A stretch of DNA of 64,000 nucleotides from Rhodobacterales bacterium HKCCE2091 (GTDB lineage: Bacteria; Pseudomonadota; Alphaproteobacteria; Rhodobacterales; Rhodobacteraceae). The translations under genes and the position numbers were made by a program. Positions 26,841-35,870 of this stretch are shown piece by piece. The DNA is taken from NCBI GenBank assembly GCA_015689685.1, contig WVSL01000001.1, positions 409,298 to 473,297 on the forward strand. The letters are read 5' to 3'. The notes under the pieces are model-generated. The model worked only from the letters and a program-made list of their open reading frames with translations. It did no database searches and was not told where the DNA came from. Position 1 is the first letter of the stretch. The number at the start of each line of letters is the position of its first letter.

Positions 26841-27725
26841 TCAGGCGAGCGCGATGGTGACGTCGTCGAAAAGCTCCTCGACATCCATCCGGCGCGAAAT
26901 CAGCCCTTGCTGGTGGGAATAGGTGATGGCGAGGTCCAACCCGGCCTTCAGCGCGTCGAAGCCGTAGGGGCGCGGATCGGGGTCGCCGGTCAGCCCGGAC
27001 TTCGCCTTGCTCTCCTTCAGCACGCGGTAGAGTTCCGCCACCACGTCCGGACGCTCCTTCGGCAGGTCCGACCGCACGACGGCCATGTGGTTGACCGAGA
27101 TCGCGCCGGTTTCGGCATACCATTCCGCCGCCGCCGCCTTCGGATCGGGGATCACGGTCCTGAGCCGCGGGTCATCCGGCATGTTGGAGCCGAGCATCGC
27201 CGCGTCGAGCTCCCCGTCCAGAAGCATGTCCTTCAGCTTCTTGCCCTCGGGCGCGATCACGACATTCGGCGGATTCCGGTATTCCGCGACATGGGCATCC
27301 TCGAAGGTCAGCCATTCGATTTCCGACAGGTCGACGCCGAACTGGTTCTCGAGGATGCCGCGCACCCACATGCCCGTCGTCTGGGTATAGGCCCGGACGC
27401 CGATCCGCTTGCCGGCGAGATCCTTCGGCCCGAGCGCACCGCGTTCGATGTTGTAAGCGATGCAATGGTGCTGGAACCGGCCCGAGATGGTCGCCGGCAA
27501 GAGCGTCAGCGGTTTGCCGTGGTCCTTCGCCTGGAGAAACGTCGCGATGGCCAGTTCGCCGGTGTCGAAGGCGGCATCGCGGACCATCGGCTTGAACGCC
27601 TTGTTCGACACCTCGTAGGGTGCGAAATCGAACTCGATCAGGGGCGACGAGACCTCTCCGGTTCGGATCGCGTGGGTGACGGGGTAGTCCGCGAGGAGCG
27701 TGTGGAGCTTCATGGGCTCTGGCAT
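26841..27725 (-). CDS. 4,5-dihydroxyphthalate decarboxylase-like protein (paralogue A)
   Basis: A 294-aa protein of the NMT1/periplasmic-binding fold group to which Pht5-type 4,5-dihydroxyphthalate decarboxylase belongs. It has no signal peptide, so it should be cytosolic and enzymatic rather than a transport receptor. Key shared blocks are SGRFQHHCIAY, GVRAYTQTTGMWVRGIL and AITYSHQQGLISRRM. ATG 27725 lies 2 bp after the amidohydrolase stop; a second ATG at 27713 is possible. It pairs with an amidohydrolase gene here, as it does at 43.1-44.8 kb. Confidence 0.78.
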   Translation of the reverse strand: MPEPMKLHTLLADYPVTHAIRTGEVSSPLIEFDFAPYEVSNKAFKPMVRDAAFDTGELAIATFLQAKDHGKPLTLLPATISGRFQHHCIAYNIERGALGPKDLAGKRIGVRAYTQTTGMWVRGILENQFGVDLSEIEWLTFEDAHVAEYRNPPNVVIAPEGKKLKDMLLDGELDAAMLGSNMPDDPRLRTVIPDPKAAAAEWYAETGAISVNHMAVVRSDLPKERPDVVAELYRVLKESKAKSGLTGDPDPRPYGFDALKAGLDLAITYSHQQGLISRRMDVEELFDDVTIALA

Positions 27726-27727
27726 CG

Positions 27728-28582
27728 TCAGTCCTCCAGCGCCGGGTAAAGCCGCTGCGCGGTTCCGGCCAGCACGTTGTGACGGTCGGCATCGGACAGG
27801 CAGGCGAGGTTCTCCTTCGCCCGCGCGATGATCTCGGGCAGCGTGCCTTCGGATGACGGGTAGTTCGAGCCGAACGCCATGCGGTCGGACCCGAACACCT
27901 CCACCAGCCTCGGGAAGTAGGTTTCGGCCGAGGCCTTGCCTTCGAGCACCTGGTCGAAGCTGCGCGGCGTGACCTTCAGGTAGACGTTCGGCCGTTCGGC
28001 CAGCACGAACAGAACCTCCGCCTCCTTGTACGGCGGGCCATCGGCGACCGGCGCGCGGGCAAGGTGGTCGATCACGATCTTCACCTGCGGGAACTGCTTC
28101 GCGAGCTTGTCCACGATCGGCAGCGCGACGGGGCGGGACTGGACGCAGAGCGGCAGGCCAAGCTCCCCTGCCGCCTCCCACGCGGGGTACGTCGCAGGAT
28201 CGTCGAGCCAGTCGACATTGACCTTCATCGTGGAGCCGCCGGTGAAGAGCCGCAGGCCCGAGATGCCCTTTCCCGCGACATCGCGGATCACGTCGGGCGC
28301 GCCAGGCGCGGTGACGTCCACGCATCCGACGCCGGTGACCCGGTTGGGCAGCGTGGCCACGGAATCGATGAGGTAGGAGTTGTCGTATCCGTAGCAGGTC
28401 GAGGACTGCACGATGGCCGCCTTGTCGACCCCTGCCGCGTCCATCGCGGCGATGAACTCGGGGAAGGTGACGGGCCGTTCCTTCGACCAGGTCGACTGCT
28501 TTCCGCCTAGCGGCGCATGGGGATACGCCCCGGTATCGTCCGAGATGATATGGGGGTGGATATCTATGACCTGGCTTTTCAT
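27728..28582 (-). CDS. Amidohydrolase-2 family protein (paralogue B)
   Basis: A 284-aa PF04909 hydrolase and first gene of the five-gene operon (28582 down to 24209). The start gives MKSQVIDIHPHIIS, with the metal-binding HPH. The SSTCYGYDNSYL, DHLARAPVADGPPY and GSNYPSSEG blocks align with paralogue A and with 43940-44812. An upstream in-frame extension to 28678 is unlikely because it runs into the divergent promoter region. No strong ribosome site is visible before the ATG. Reaction unknown; probable hydrolysis or decarboxylation of a polycarboxylate. Confidence 0.85.
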   Translation of the reverse strand: MKSQVIDIHPHIISDDTGAYPHAPLGGKQSTWSKERPVTFPEFIAAMDAAGVDKAAIVQSSTCYGYDNSYLIDSVATLPNRVTGVGCVDVTAPGAPDVIRDVAGKGISGLRLFTGGSTMKVNVDWLDDPATYPAWEAAGELGLPLCVQSRPVALPIVDKLAKQFPQVKIVIDHLARAPVADGPPYKEAEVLFVLAERPNVYLKVTPRSFDQVLEGKASAETYFPRLVEVFGSDRMAFGSNYPSSEGTLPEIIARAKENLACLSDADRHNVLAGTAQRLYPALED

Positions 28583-28850
28583 TCGTACGTTCGCGGTGGG
28601 CGGCTTTCCGGCCCTCCGCAGTCCTCCCTGTTCTGTCCCGCCGATATTGCGAACGGGCCCGGATCGCGGCCAATCCAATCCCGCGTCCCGGCCATCGAAT
28701 ATCCTTCCCCGGCCCCCCGCACGGACCGCACCGCGCCGCGTTTCCTATGGCCGTCAGCGGAGTTCCTATTCGCGCCCGTCCCGGCCACCGGACAATGATG
28801 AACGCCGAGGAACGCGGCCCGCGCCGCGACGGAAGAAGGACGATTTCGTC
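28583..28850. promoter_or_regulatory. Divergent promoter region between two catabolic operons
   Basis: 268 bp without a supported gene. It contains two direct repeats TTCCTAT (28742-28748 and 28763-28769) spaced 21 bp, about two helix turns, a spacing that would put both on one DNA face. No clear -35/-10 pair can be called by eye. It should control the minus-strand operon and the plus-strand decarboxylase-aldolase pair. Confidence 0.35.
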
Positions 28851-29819
28851 ATGGCCCAGACCCTGAAAACCAGTCTCCGCGACTACCCACACACGACCGC
28901 GATCAAGTCAGGCGCGATGACGCTGCCGGAGGCGGAATTCGACTTCGTGGAGGTGAAGCCGCAGATCGCCGCCTATCGCCGGATGGTGCGCGACCACGAG
29001 TTCGACGTGGCCGAGCTCGCGCCCACCACCTACGTCATCGCCCGCGCCCTCGGCGCACCGTTCGTGGCGCTGCCGGTGTTCTTCTCGCGCCGGTTCCACC
29101 ACGCGGGGCTGGTGGTGCGGCCCGACGCGGGGATCGAGGGTCCGAAGGACTTGGAGGGCAAGCGCGTCGGCGTACGGGCCTATTCGGTGACGACCGGCGT
29201 CTGGACCCGAGGCATCCTGCAGAACGATTACGGCGTCGACATCGACAAGGTGACCTGGGTCGTGGACGACGAGGAACACGTCGAAGCGATGGAACTGCCC
29301 GCGAACGTGGAACACGTCCCCGAGGGCCAGTCGCTTGCCGGGATGATCGCCGATGGCAGCATCGACGCAGGTTTCACCGCGAATGCCGGGATCGGGCGGC
29401 AGGGCAAGCCGACCGAGGGCTGGAACAGCACCGCCCCGGTCCTGCCCGACGACCTGCGCGAGCTGATCCCCGACGCCGCCGCGGTGGAAGCGGAGTGGTA
29501 CGCGAAGACCGGCATCTACCCGATGCACTCGACGCTGGTGGTGAAGGAGGACGCGCTGGCCGCGAACCCCGACCTCGGGCAGCAGCTCTTCGATCTCTTC
29601 TCCGCGGCGAAGGACGACTACGTCGCCACGCTCGCAAACGGCGCCGCGCCTGAAGGCTCGGCCAAGCACCGCAAGATGGCCGAGGTCGTCGGCGGCGACC
29701 CCTTGCCCTACGGGCTGGAAGCCAACCGCCCGACCATCGAGGCGCTCATCACCTATGCCCACCAGCAGAAGCTTGTCGGCGAACGCTACCGCGCCGAGGA
29801 TATGTTCCTTGCGCTCTGA
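28851..29819 (+). CDS. 4,5-dihydroxyphthalate decarboxylase-like protein (paralogue B)
   Basis: A 322-aa cytosolic protein of the same family as 26841-27725. Shared blocks are SRRFHHAGLV, GVRAYSVTTGVWTRGIL, and ITYAHQQKLVGERY. It carries an additional segment around AAPEGSAKHRKM near 270, explaining its greater length. The ATG at 28851 follows GAAGAAGGA by about 11 nt; the far longer frame upstream runs against the divergent operon. It is followed by the HpcH-type aldolase 9 bp downstream, so decarboxylation and retro-aldol cleavage may be consecutive steps. Confidence 0.78.
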   Translation: MAQTLKTSLRDYPHTTAIKSGAMTLPEAEFDFVEVKPQIAAYRRMVRDHEFDVAELAPTTYVIARALGAPFVALPVFFSRRFHHAGLVVRPDAGIEGPKDLEGKRVGVRAYSVTTGVWTRGILQNDYGVDIDKVTWVVDDEEHVEAMELPANVEHVPEGQSLAGMIADGSIDAGFTANAGIGRQGKPTEGWNSTAPVLPDDLRELIPDAAAVEAEWYAKTGIYPMHSTLVVKEDALAANPDLGQQLFDLFSAAKDDYVATLANGAAPEGSAKHRKMAEVVGGDPLPYGLEANRPTIEALITYAHQQKLVGERYRAEDMFLAL

Positions 29820-29828
29820 GGAGATCCG

Positions 29829-30686
29829 ATGACCGACATCCCGCGACTGAACGGCGTGATCGGCGCGCTGGAACGGGGCGGCCATGCCTTCATGGCCTTC
29901 GCCCGGCCCGAGCGCGAGGAGGCGATCCAGTTCGGCGCCTCGAAGCTCGACGGCGTGCTGTTCGAAATGGAGCACACCCCCTGGGACGGCGCCAACCTGC
30001 GCGACGCGCTGCAATACCTGATCGACCGCCGCCGCGTGGTCGCGCAGGGCTCGGTCGCGCCGCCGGTGACGCCATTCTGCCGCGTGCCCTCGAACGGGCG
30101 CGAGATGAACCAGTGGCTCGCCAAGCAGGCGCTCGACAGCGGCGTCTACGGCGTCGTGTTCCCGCATGTCAGCACGGTGGAGCAGGCGATGAACGCCGTC
30201 GCTTCCTGCCGCTACGCCCGACCGCAGGGGTCCCCGGCCTTCCATCCCGCCGGCGAGCGGGGCGACGGCCCGAAAGCCGCCGCGCGCTACTGGGGGCTGA
30301 CAACCTCGGACTACTACGCGCGTGCCGATGTCTGGCCGCTGGTCCCGGAGGGGGAAATACTCGCTGTCCTGATGATCGAGAGCCCCGAGGCGATCGGCAA
30401 CCTGGCCGAGATCCTGCGCGAGGTGCCGGGGATCGGTGCGATCATGATCGGCGAAGGCGACCTGTCCCAGGCACTCGGCCACCCGCGGCAGTACGACGTG
30501 CCGGTGGTACGGGAAGCGATGGTCGAGATCCTGGCGCGCGGGCGCGAAGCGGGGGTGCCGGTGGGCCACCCGCACGTCACCACCGGGAACGCGCAGGCGG
30601 CCATCGACGACGGCTACCGGATCCTGTTCACGACCCCGGGCCGCAGCTACGCCGCGTTCGAGAAGGCGCGCGAGATCCTCGGGTGA
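29829..30686 (+). CDS. HpcH/HpaI aldolase/citrate lyase family protein
   Basis: A 285-aa metal-dependent class II aldolase fold. Family blocks are FEMEHTPWD, VFPHVST (for HpaI-like V(I/V)xPxVxT), LMIESPEAIGN with the metal Glu, and MIGEGDLSQALG with the metal Asp. It would cleave a 2-oxo-4-hydroxy acid or citramalyl-type compound, often giving pyruvate. GGAGATCC stands immediately upstream. It is the second gene after the decarboxylase-like protein and ends 8 bp from the converging LysR gene. Confidence 0.85.
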   Translation: MTDIPRLNGVIGALERGGHAFMAFARPEREEAIQFGASKLDGVLFEMEHTPWDGANLRDALQYLIDRRRVVAQGSVAPPVTPFCRVPSNGREMNQWLAKQALDSGVYGVVFPHVSTVEQAMNAVASCRYARPQGSPAFHPAGERGDGPKAAARYWGLTTSDYYARADVWPLVPEGEILAVLMIESPEAIGNLAEILREVPGIGAIMIGEGDLSQALGHPRQYDVPVVREAMVEILARGREAGVPVGHPHVTTGNAQAAIDDGYRILFTTPGRSYAAFEKAREILG

Positions 30687-30693
30687 GCCCCGG

Positions 30694-31953
30694 TCAGGAC
30701 ACCAGCTTGACCGCCGGCCGCCGGCGGCCGCCATCGTGCCGGGCCTTCGCCGTGGCGCGGCGCAGGCAGTCGAGGAACGCCGCGTGGGCCTCGGTCGGCA
30801 ACCAGCCCGACCGCGTGGTGATCCCCTTGGCCGGAAGCGGCGCGAGGAACCGGCACGGCAGGCTTTCCACCAGGTCGATGTTGGCGTCGAACTGCACCTC
30901 GCTGCGGGTCATGATGGTGATCAGGTCGCTCGACGCCAGGAGCGCCCTGAGCGTGGCGAGCGAGCTTGTCTCGATCCCGAAACGTGGCCTCTTTTCCAGC
31001 CCGTCGAACAGGCTGTCGATCTGCGCCCGACGCGGCGTCCCCTCCGCGGGGACGACCCAGTCGTAATCGGCAAGGTGCCGCGGGGTGATATCACGGACCT
31101 GCGCCAGGGGGTGGCCCTTGCGCGTCACAACGCAGAAGGAATCCTGGAAGAACGCTTCCTCGTCGAGGTCGGTGGCCCATTCCGGCTTCCGCAGGAGACC
31201 GAAGATCATGTCGATGTTGCACATTCCGAGCTCGTTCACGAGGAACGGGTAATCGCCGGTGATGACCCGGACCCGCGCCGTTGGCTTCAACGCAAGGAAG
31301 TCGCGCATCGCCTCGGCCAGAACGTAGGAGCCCGACATCGGCAGGGCACCGACCACGATTTCCATGTCGACCTCGCCATCGGTCGCTTCGCGGACCTCGG
31401 TCCGGGCGAAGTCGATCTCGCGCAGTGCCTTCCGCAACTCCCGCGCCAGCGCCGTCCCGACCTTGTTGCAGACCGGGCCGTTCGGCGTGCGATCGGTCAG
31501 GCTGCGGCCCAGGGCGCGTTCCATCTCCCGGACCGAGCGATAGAACGACGCCGAGGAAACGCCCAGATGCTCTGCCCGGACCTCCAGCCGCGCCGGTTCG
31601 GACACGACGATCAGCGCCCGGATCTGCGTCCCGGTCACGAGCCGTTCCACCAGCGGCATCGACCTGCGGCCGTCGCCGCCGGCCTGTGCCGCCTGTATTC
31701 CCGATTCCAGGATGTCGAAGAAGCGGTCGATCCGGCGCAGGAACAACGCGCCGACCTCGCTCGGGTAGGTTCCGGTCGCGCAGCGGCAGAAGATCTCCGC
31801 CCCCAGGTCGCGTTCCAGGTTCGATACCGCCTGCGTCACCGCGGGCTGCGAGGTGTTCAACTCCCGCGCCGCCGCCGAAACCCCGCCAAGCCGTCCGATC
31901 GTCTGCACCATCCGTAGGTGCCGGACATTCGGTATTTCCGGGCAATCCACCAT
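30694..31953 (-). CDS. LysR-type regulator with two N-terminal HTH domains
   Basis: A 419-aa protein, over 100 residues longer than the usual ~300. It carries two LysR-like winged HTH units: about 9-67 (AARELNTSQPAVTQAVSNLERDLGAE in part) and about 104-163 (AEHLGVSSASFYRSVREMERALGR in part). A LysR substrate domain starts at about 195 (MEIVVGALPMSGSYVLAEAM). The second HTH is somewhat degenerate. A similar double-headed regulator lies at 41836-43080. It is flanked by the aldolase and the TctA/TctB fusion, so those operons are its likely targets; two promoters could be bridged by one protomer. Confidence 0.85.
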   Translation of the reverse strand: MVDCPEIPNVRHLRMVQTIGRLGGVSAAARELNTSQPAVTQAVSNLERDLGAEIFCRCATGTYPSEVGALFLRRIDRFFDILESGIQAAQAGGDGRRSMPLVERLVTGTQIRALIVVSEPARLEVRAEHLGVSSASFYRSVREMERALGRSLTDRTPNGPVCNKVGTALARELRKALREIDFARTEVREATDGEVDMEIVVGALPMSGSYVLAEAMRDFLALKPTARVRVITGDYPFLVNELGMCNIDMIFGLLRKPEWATDLDEEAFFQDSFCVVTRKGHPLAQVRDITPRHLADYDWVVPAEGTPRRAQIDSLFDGLEKRPRFGIETSSLATLRALLASSDLITIMTRSEVQFDANIDLVESLPCRFLAPLPAKGITTRSGWLPTEAHAAFLDCLRRATAKARHDGGRRRPAVKLVS

Positions 31954-32010
31954 GATGTCTCCCCTCCCCGAGAGCCAGTCCTGTTCAGTCTACCCCGTCG
32001 GGCGCGTTTG

Positions 32011-34065
32011 TCACATCGACGGAATGCTCGCATGGAACCACGGCACCAGCTGGCCGAGCAGCGTCCGTGGCCACGGCACAGAGATCACCTGGTCGAATAT
32101 GAGCCAGATCAGCACCACGACCGAGACCGCGTAGCCGAGACAGAGCTTCCACCTCTCCTGCCCCTCGATACGCATGAACGCGATGACGAAGATGCCCGCC
32201 GTCGGGATCAGGCCGATCAGCGCCATCGACGCGAGGAACGCGATGAACCAGCCGAAGAACTGCGCCGCCCGCACGAAGACCGCGCCGTTGCTCAACTCGC
32301 CGTTCTCGGATTTCAGGTCCATGTGCAGGCCGGTCCGGACCCTGGGGCCGTTCGGCGTCGCGGTGGCGCTGCGGCCGAAGGCGACGAAGAACAGGCTGAG
32401 CGAGGCGAAGAAGATCATCGTGCTGCCGACCATCACGGGGCCGATCCGCGCCCCGAAGGGCCAGTCCAGCGCGTAGGCGACCATCACAATCCCGACCACC
32501 AGGAAGAAGCCGTAGAACAGGTCCACCGCGCTGAAGACCGGTCGGCCGCGCGGCACGAAGATGCCCACGCCTTCCTTGCGGACCTCGGTGAAGAACGGCC
32601 GCAGGAGCGCCAGTGCAGCGAGGGTCAGAAGCACGATCACACCCGGTCGAAGCAGCCACTCCGCCTCGTAGCGGATGACCGAGATCTTCATGTAGCGCTC
32701 GATCAGGCCGCCCAGGACGAGGCCCAGGATCAGCGGCGGGCGCGGCCATTCCAGCCGCTTCATGGTCCAGCCGAGCACGCCGAAGGCCAGCAGGGCGAAC
32801 ATGTCGCCCCAGCTCCGCGACCCCTGGTAGGCGCCGACATAGACGATCGCCATGATGAGCGGCAGGACCAGCGTGTAGCGCAGCATCGAGATCTTCGCGA
32901 ATTGCCCACTGAGCGCGAAGCAGAGGCCTGCGCCGAGCACGTTGGCGATCGCGATGCTCCAGACCATCGTGTAGGTGACTTCGAGGTTGCGGGTCAGCAT
33001 GTCCGGCCCGGGCACGAAACCGTGGACCATGATCGCCCCCAGCAGGATCGCCATCGAGGCGCTTCCGGGCACGCCGAAGGCGATGGTCGGGATAAGCCCG
33101 CCGCCTTCGCGCGCGTTGTTGGCGGCCTCGGGCGCGATCACCCCGCGCACATCGCCGGTCGAGAACGTCTCGGCCGCCCCTTTCTCCGTTCGAATTGCGT
33201 GGCCATAGGCGATCCAGTCAGTCACCGACCCGCTGATGCCCGGGATCGCCCCGAGCAGCGCGCCGAGCCCGCCGCATCGAAGCACGAGGAACCAGTTCTT
33301 CACCACGTCCCGCGCGCCCTGGAGGATACCCTTGCGGGTGTCGAACACGACCTTGTCCGAGATCGCGCCGCGACGGATCGCGAGATCGCAGAGCTCCGGC
33401 AGCGCGAAGATCCCGAGAAGGATCGGCAGAAGGGGCACCCCGTCCCACAGGTAGAGCACGTCGCCGGTCCAGCGCAGCGTGCCGGTCTGCTGGTCGGTGC
33501 CGATCATCCCGATCAGGATGCCGAAACAGGCCGCGATAACGCCTCGCATGGGCGTGTTTCCCGACAGCGCCGCGACCATCGCGATCCCGAAGATCGACAA
33601 TGCCAGAAGCTCCGGTGTCCCGATCGACAGCACCAGCGGCCGCACCACGGGCACCGAAACGAAGAGACAGAACGCGCCGAAGAGCCCGCCGAAAAGCGAT
33701 GCGAGGTAGGCCGCGCTGAGCGCCCGCCCGGCCTCGCCCCGGCGCGTCATCGGCAAACCGTCGAGGACCGTCGCCTGTGACGACGCCGTTCCCGGCACCC
33801 CGAACAGCACTGACGGGATCGTGTCCGATGTCGTGATGACGGCCGCCATCCCGAGCAGCATCGCGAAGGCGGTGATCGGGTCCATAGTGTAGGTGAACGG
33901 CACCAGGAGCGCGAAGCCGGTATGGCCGCCGATCCCCGGCAGAAGCCCGATCGCGAGCCCCACGAGGACGCCGATGGCCAGGTAGGCCAACCGCTCGAAC
34001 TGAAGGATCGTCGCCAGCGCCTCGCCCGCGGCCTGGAACATGTGAAGATCGCCGAGGGATTCCAT
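32011..34065 (-). CDS. TctA-TctB fusion, tripartite tricarboxylate transporter permease
   Basis: A 684-aa membrane protein. Residues ~1-500 are a full TctA large permease with the family repeats GLLPGIGGHTGFALL (about 40), GVPGTASS, AIPGISGSVTDWIAYG, and APEAANNAREGGGLIPTIAFGVPGSA. From about 510 a TctB-type four-helix domain follows (VDLFYGFFLVVGIVMV, IAFLASMALIGLIP, CLGYAVSVVVLIWL). In most systems these are separate genes, as at 38744-40758. It probably carries di- or tricarboxylates with an external TctC receptor; the nearest spare one is at 37300-38334. It lies 55 bp behind the MmgE/PrpD gene on the same strand. Confidence 0.87.
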   Translation of the reverse strand: MESLGDLHMFQAAGEALATILQFERLAYLAIGVLVGLAIGLLPGIGGHTGFALLVPFTYTMDPITAFAMLLGMAAVITTSDTIPSVLFGVPGTASSQATVLDGLPMTRRGEAGRALSAAYLASLFGGLFGAFCLFVSVPVVRPLVLSIGTPELLALSIFGIAMVAALSGNTPMRGVIAACFGILIGMIGTDQQTGTLRWTGDVLYLWDGVPLLPILLGIFALPELCDLAIRRGAISDKVVFDTRKGILQGARDVVKNWFLVLRCGGLGALLGAIPGISGSVTDWIAYGHAIRTEKGAAETFSTGDVRGVIAPEAANNAREGGGLIPTIAFGVPGSASMAILLGAIMVHGFVPGPDMLTRNLEVTYTMVWSIAIANVLGAGLCFALSGQFAKISMLRYTLVLPLIMAIVYVGAYQGSRSWGDMFALLAFGVLGWTMKRLEWPRPPLILGLVLGGLIERYMKISVIRYEAEWLLRPGVIVLLTLAALALLRPFFTEVRKEGVGIFVPRGRPVFSAVDLFYGFFLVVGIVMVAYALDWPFGARIGPVMVGSTMIFFASLSLFFVAFGRSATATPNGPRVRTGLHMDLKSENGELSNGAVFVRAAQFFGWFIAFLASMALIGLIPTAGIFVIAFMRIEGQERWKLCLGYAVSVVVLIWLIFDQVISVPWPRTLLGQLVPWFHASIPSM

Positions 34066-34120
34066 TGGCGTCAGCTCCGAATGGCGTCAGTGGACGCCGG
34101 GATGCGGTTGGGATGGCGTG

Positions 34121-35554
34121 TCATGTTGCCGGTCCGATGACGCGGAGCCGGTCCATCACCGGCCCGATGCCACCCTGACCGAGCGCCAGAACGTCGCCGG
34201 CCAGCGCGGTCGCATTCTCCGCCCCCATGCGCGCGTCGGTGATCGCGTGGAACTTCGACAGCACCGCGTCCTCGTCGAGCCCGCGATCCGGGAAACTGTG
34301 GCCCGGGTGATAGAGGCACTCCTGCACCACCTCCGACCCGTCGTCGAACACGACACGGATGCGGCTCGGCATCGACCCCGGCGCCCGGGCGGCGAGATCG
34401 GGGTCGACCATCAATTCGGTCGCCTCGATCAGCCGCGTCATGTCCGGGTGTTCCCACCGCCGGTCGCGGAACTGTTCGTCGGTCATGGCGCCTTCGGCCA
34501 TCGCGACGGCAGGCAGGAAGGTGAAGGAATGGTCGGCAGCCTCGCGCGTCTTGGGGTAGCGCCGCTCGATCTCGCCCTGCTGCTTCCGGATCATCGGCAG
34601 GTCGGCCATGATGATCTCGATCCGCTCGGCGCGGTCCAGCCGGTCGCGGACCACCTCGTGGATCTCCAGCGCCGCCTTGATCGTGCATTGGGCGGTGCCG
34701 ATGCAGGCGTAGGGCTTGATGTTGGAAGTCATGATGTAGGCCGGGTCCGCTGGCGGTGCCCAGAGCGTCGACAGGTCGAGCGCCGGGTCGAACACCTGGT
34801 GCAGCCCGCCGCGGTGGTCGAGCACCTCGAGCGGGCCGGTCACGCCGCGTTCGGCCAGCATCGCGCCCTGCACGCCGGATTGCGCGATCAACGAATTGGC
34901 AAGGTTCTTCGCGCCCGACAGCTTGCCCCACCGCACCACCGAAGGCGTCGCGCAGCGGATTGCCCCGAGCGCGAGCGCATGCGACTGCCGCTCGGGGTCG
35001 AGCCCGGCGAGCTTGCCGTAGATCGCGGCGGACACGAGACCGGAGACGGATGTCCCGTCCCAGGCCGAGGTGAAGGGCATCAGGTTCCGGAGCCGCTTGA
35101 ACAGCTCGTATCCCATCGCGAGCGCACGGATGATCTCGTCGCCGGTGGAGCCAAACCGCTCGGCTGCGGCCAGCGCCACCGGGATGTTGTCGGAGCAGTG
35201 CCCGGCAACGCTGAGCTTTCCTTCCTTCATGAAGAACTGGACGTCGTTGTAGTCGAGCGACCGCACCAGCGCGCCGTTCATGAGGACGGCGGCGAGGATC
35301 GAGGATTTCTCTGCCTGCCCGATCAGGCTGCATTGCGGTTTGCCGCCCATCTCCTCCAGCATTGCGGCCACGTGGACCGGGGTGCGCACGCCGATGGCGT
35401 CGACCGCGCAGGCAAGGCTGTCGAGGATCAGGAGCCGCGCCTGGCGCGCGATCAGCGGATCGGCCCATGCCGGGTCGTCGGAAAGTGTCCAGCGGGCAAG
35501 GTTGCGCAACGGCGCCGACGCATCGGCGACCCCGTTGCCGGAAATCGAGTTCAA
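34121..35554 (-). CDS. MmgE/PrpD family protein (paralogue A)
   Basis: A 477-aa member of the family that includes 2-methylcitrate dehydratase, cis-aconitate decarboxylase and imino-succinate epimerase. Typical features are LDSLACAVDAIG near 45, the NGALVRSLDYND region near 95, the substrate-loop KPYACIG, and a C-terminal swivelling domain. The start is a TTG at 35554 with GGAGG about 8 nt upstream; no ATG fits. It is the first gene of an operon with the TctA/TctB fusion. A tricarboxylate dehydratase or decarboxylase is likely. Confidence 0.85.
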   Translation of the reverse strand: MNSISGNGVADASAPLRNLARWTLSDDPAWADPLIARQARLLILDSLACAVDAIGVRTPVHVAAMLEEMGGKPQCSLIGQAEKSSILAAVLMNGALVRSLDYNDVQFFMKEGKLSVAGHCSDNIPVALAAAERFGSTGDEIIRALAMGYELFKRLRNLMPFTSAWDGTSVSGLVSAAIYGKLAGLDPERQSHALALGAIRCATPSVVRWGKLSGAKNLANSLIAQSGVQGAMLAERGVTGPLEVLDHRGGLHQVFDPALDLSTLWAPPADPAYIMTSNIKPYACIGTAQCTIKAALEIHEVVRDRLDRAERIEIIMADLPMIRKQQGEIERRYPKTREAADHSFTFLPAVAMAEGAMTDEQFRDRRWEHPDMTRLIEATELMVDPDLAARAPGSMPSRIRVVFDDGSEVVQECLYHPGHSFPDRGLDEDAVLSKFHAITDARMGAENATALAGDVLALGQGGIGPVMDRLRVIGPAT

Positions 35555-35870
35555 AGGTTCTTCCTCCCATCGGTCTGCCCGGTCACGACCGGGCCGCCAG
35601 CCTCCCCACCGGCGGCTTCACCATCCGTCGCGACGGCCGGAAGCGGAAATCGAATGTGGCGAATGAGCCATAAGATTCCTGCACCGTCATTCCGCCCCGA
35701 TCGCATCGGAACGCAACGGTCGGTCGGGTTGAAAGGCCGTGAAGTCGCTTGTCTGGCGGCGAATTGAATGACCGCGGAGCCGGTTTCGATACCGGGCCGG
35801 GCCATCACATGACTACGCTCCGGCCCCGGAAGCGCCACCGAGCGCGGGGACGGGCGAAGGACCGGGAGAC
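35555..35870. promoter_or_regulatory. Divergent promoter region between two MmgE/PrpD genes
   Basis: 316 bp with no supported gene. On the minus side, just above the TTG start and its GGAGG, a perfect 8-bp stem GCCCGGTC/GACCGGGC with a 2-nt centre lies at 35577-35594. A small dyad TGGC-GAATGA-GCCA is also present in the middle. No promoter consensus is clear. Confidence 0.35.

Noticed and set aside
26841..29819. Annotation of the Pht5-like proteins as ABC transporter binding proteins
   Set aside because: None of the three copies has a signal peptide and no ABC permease lies nearby; the enzyme reading fits better.
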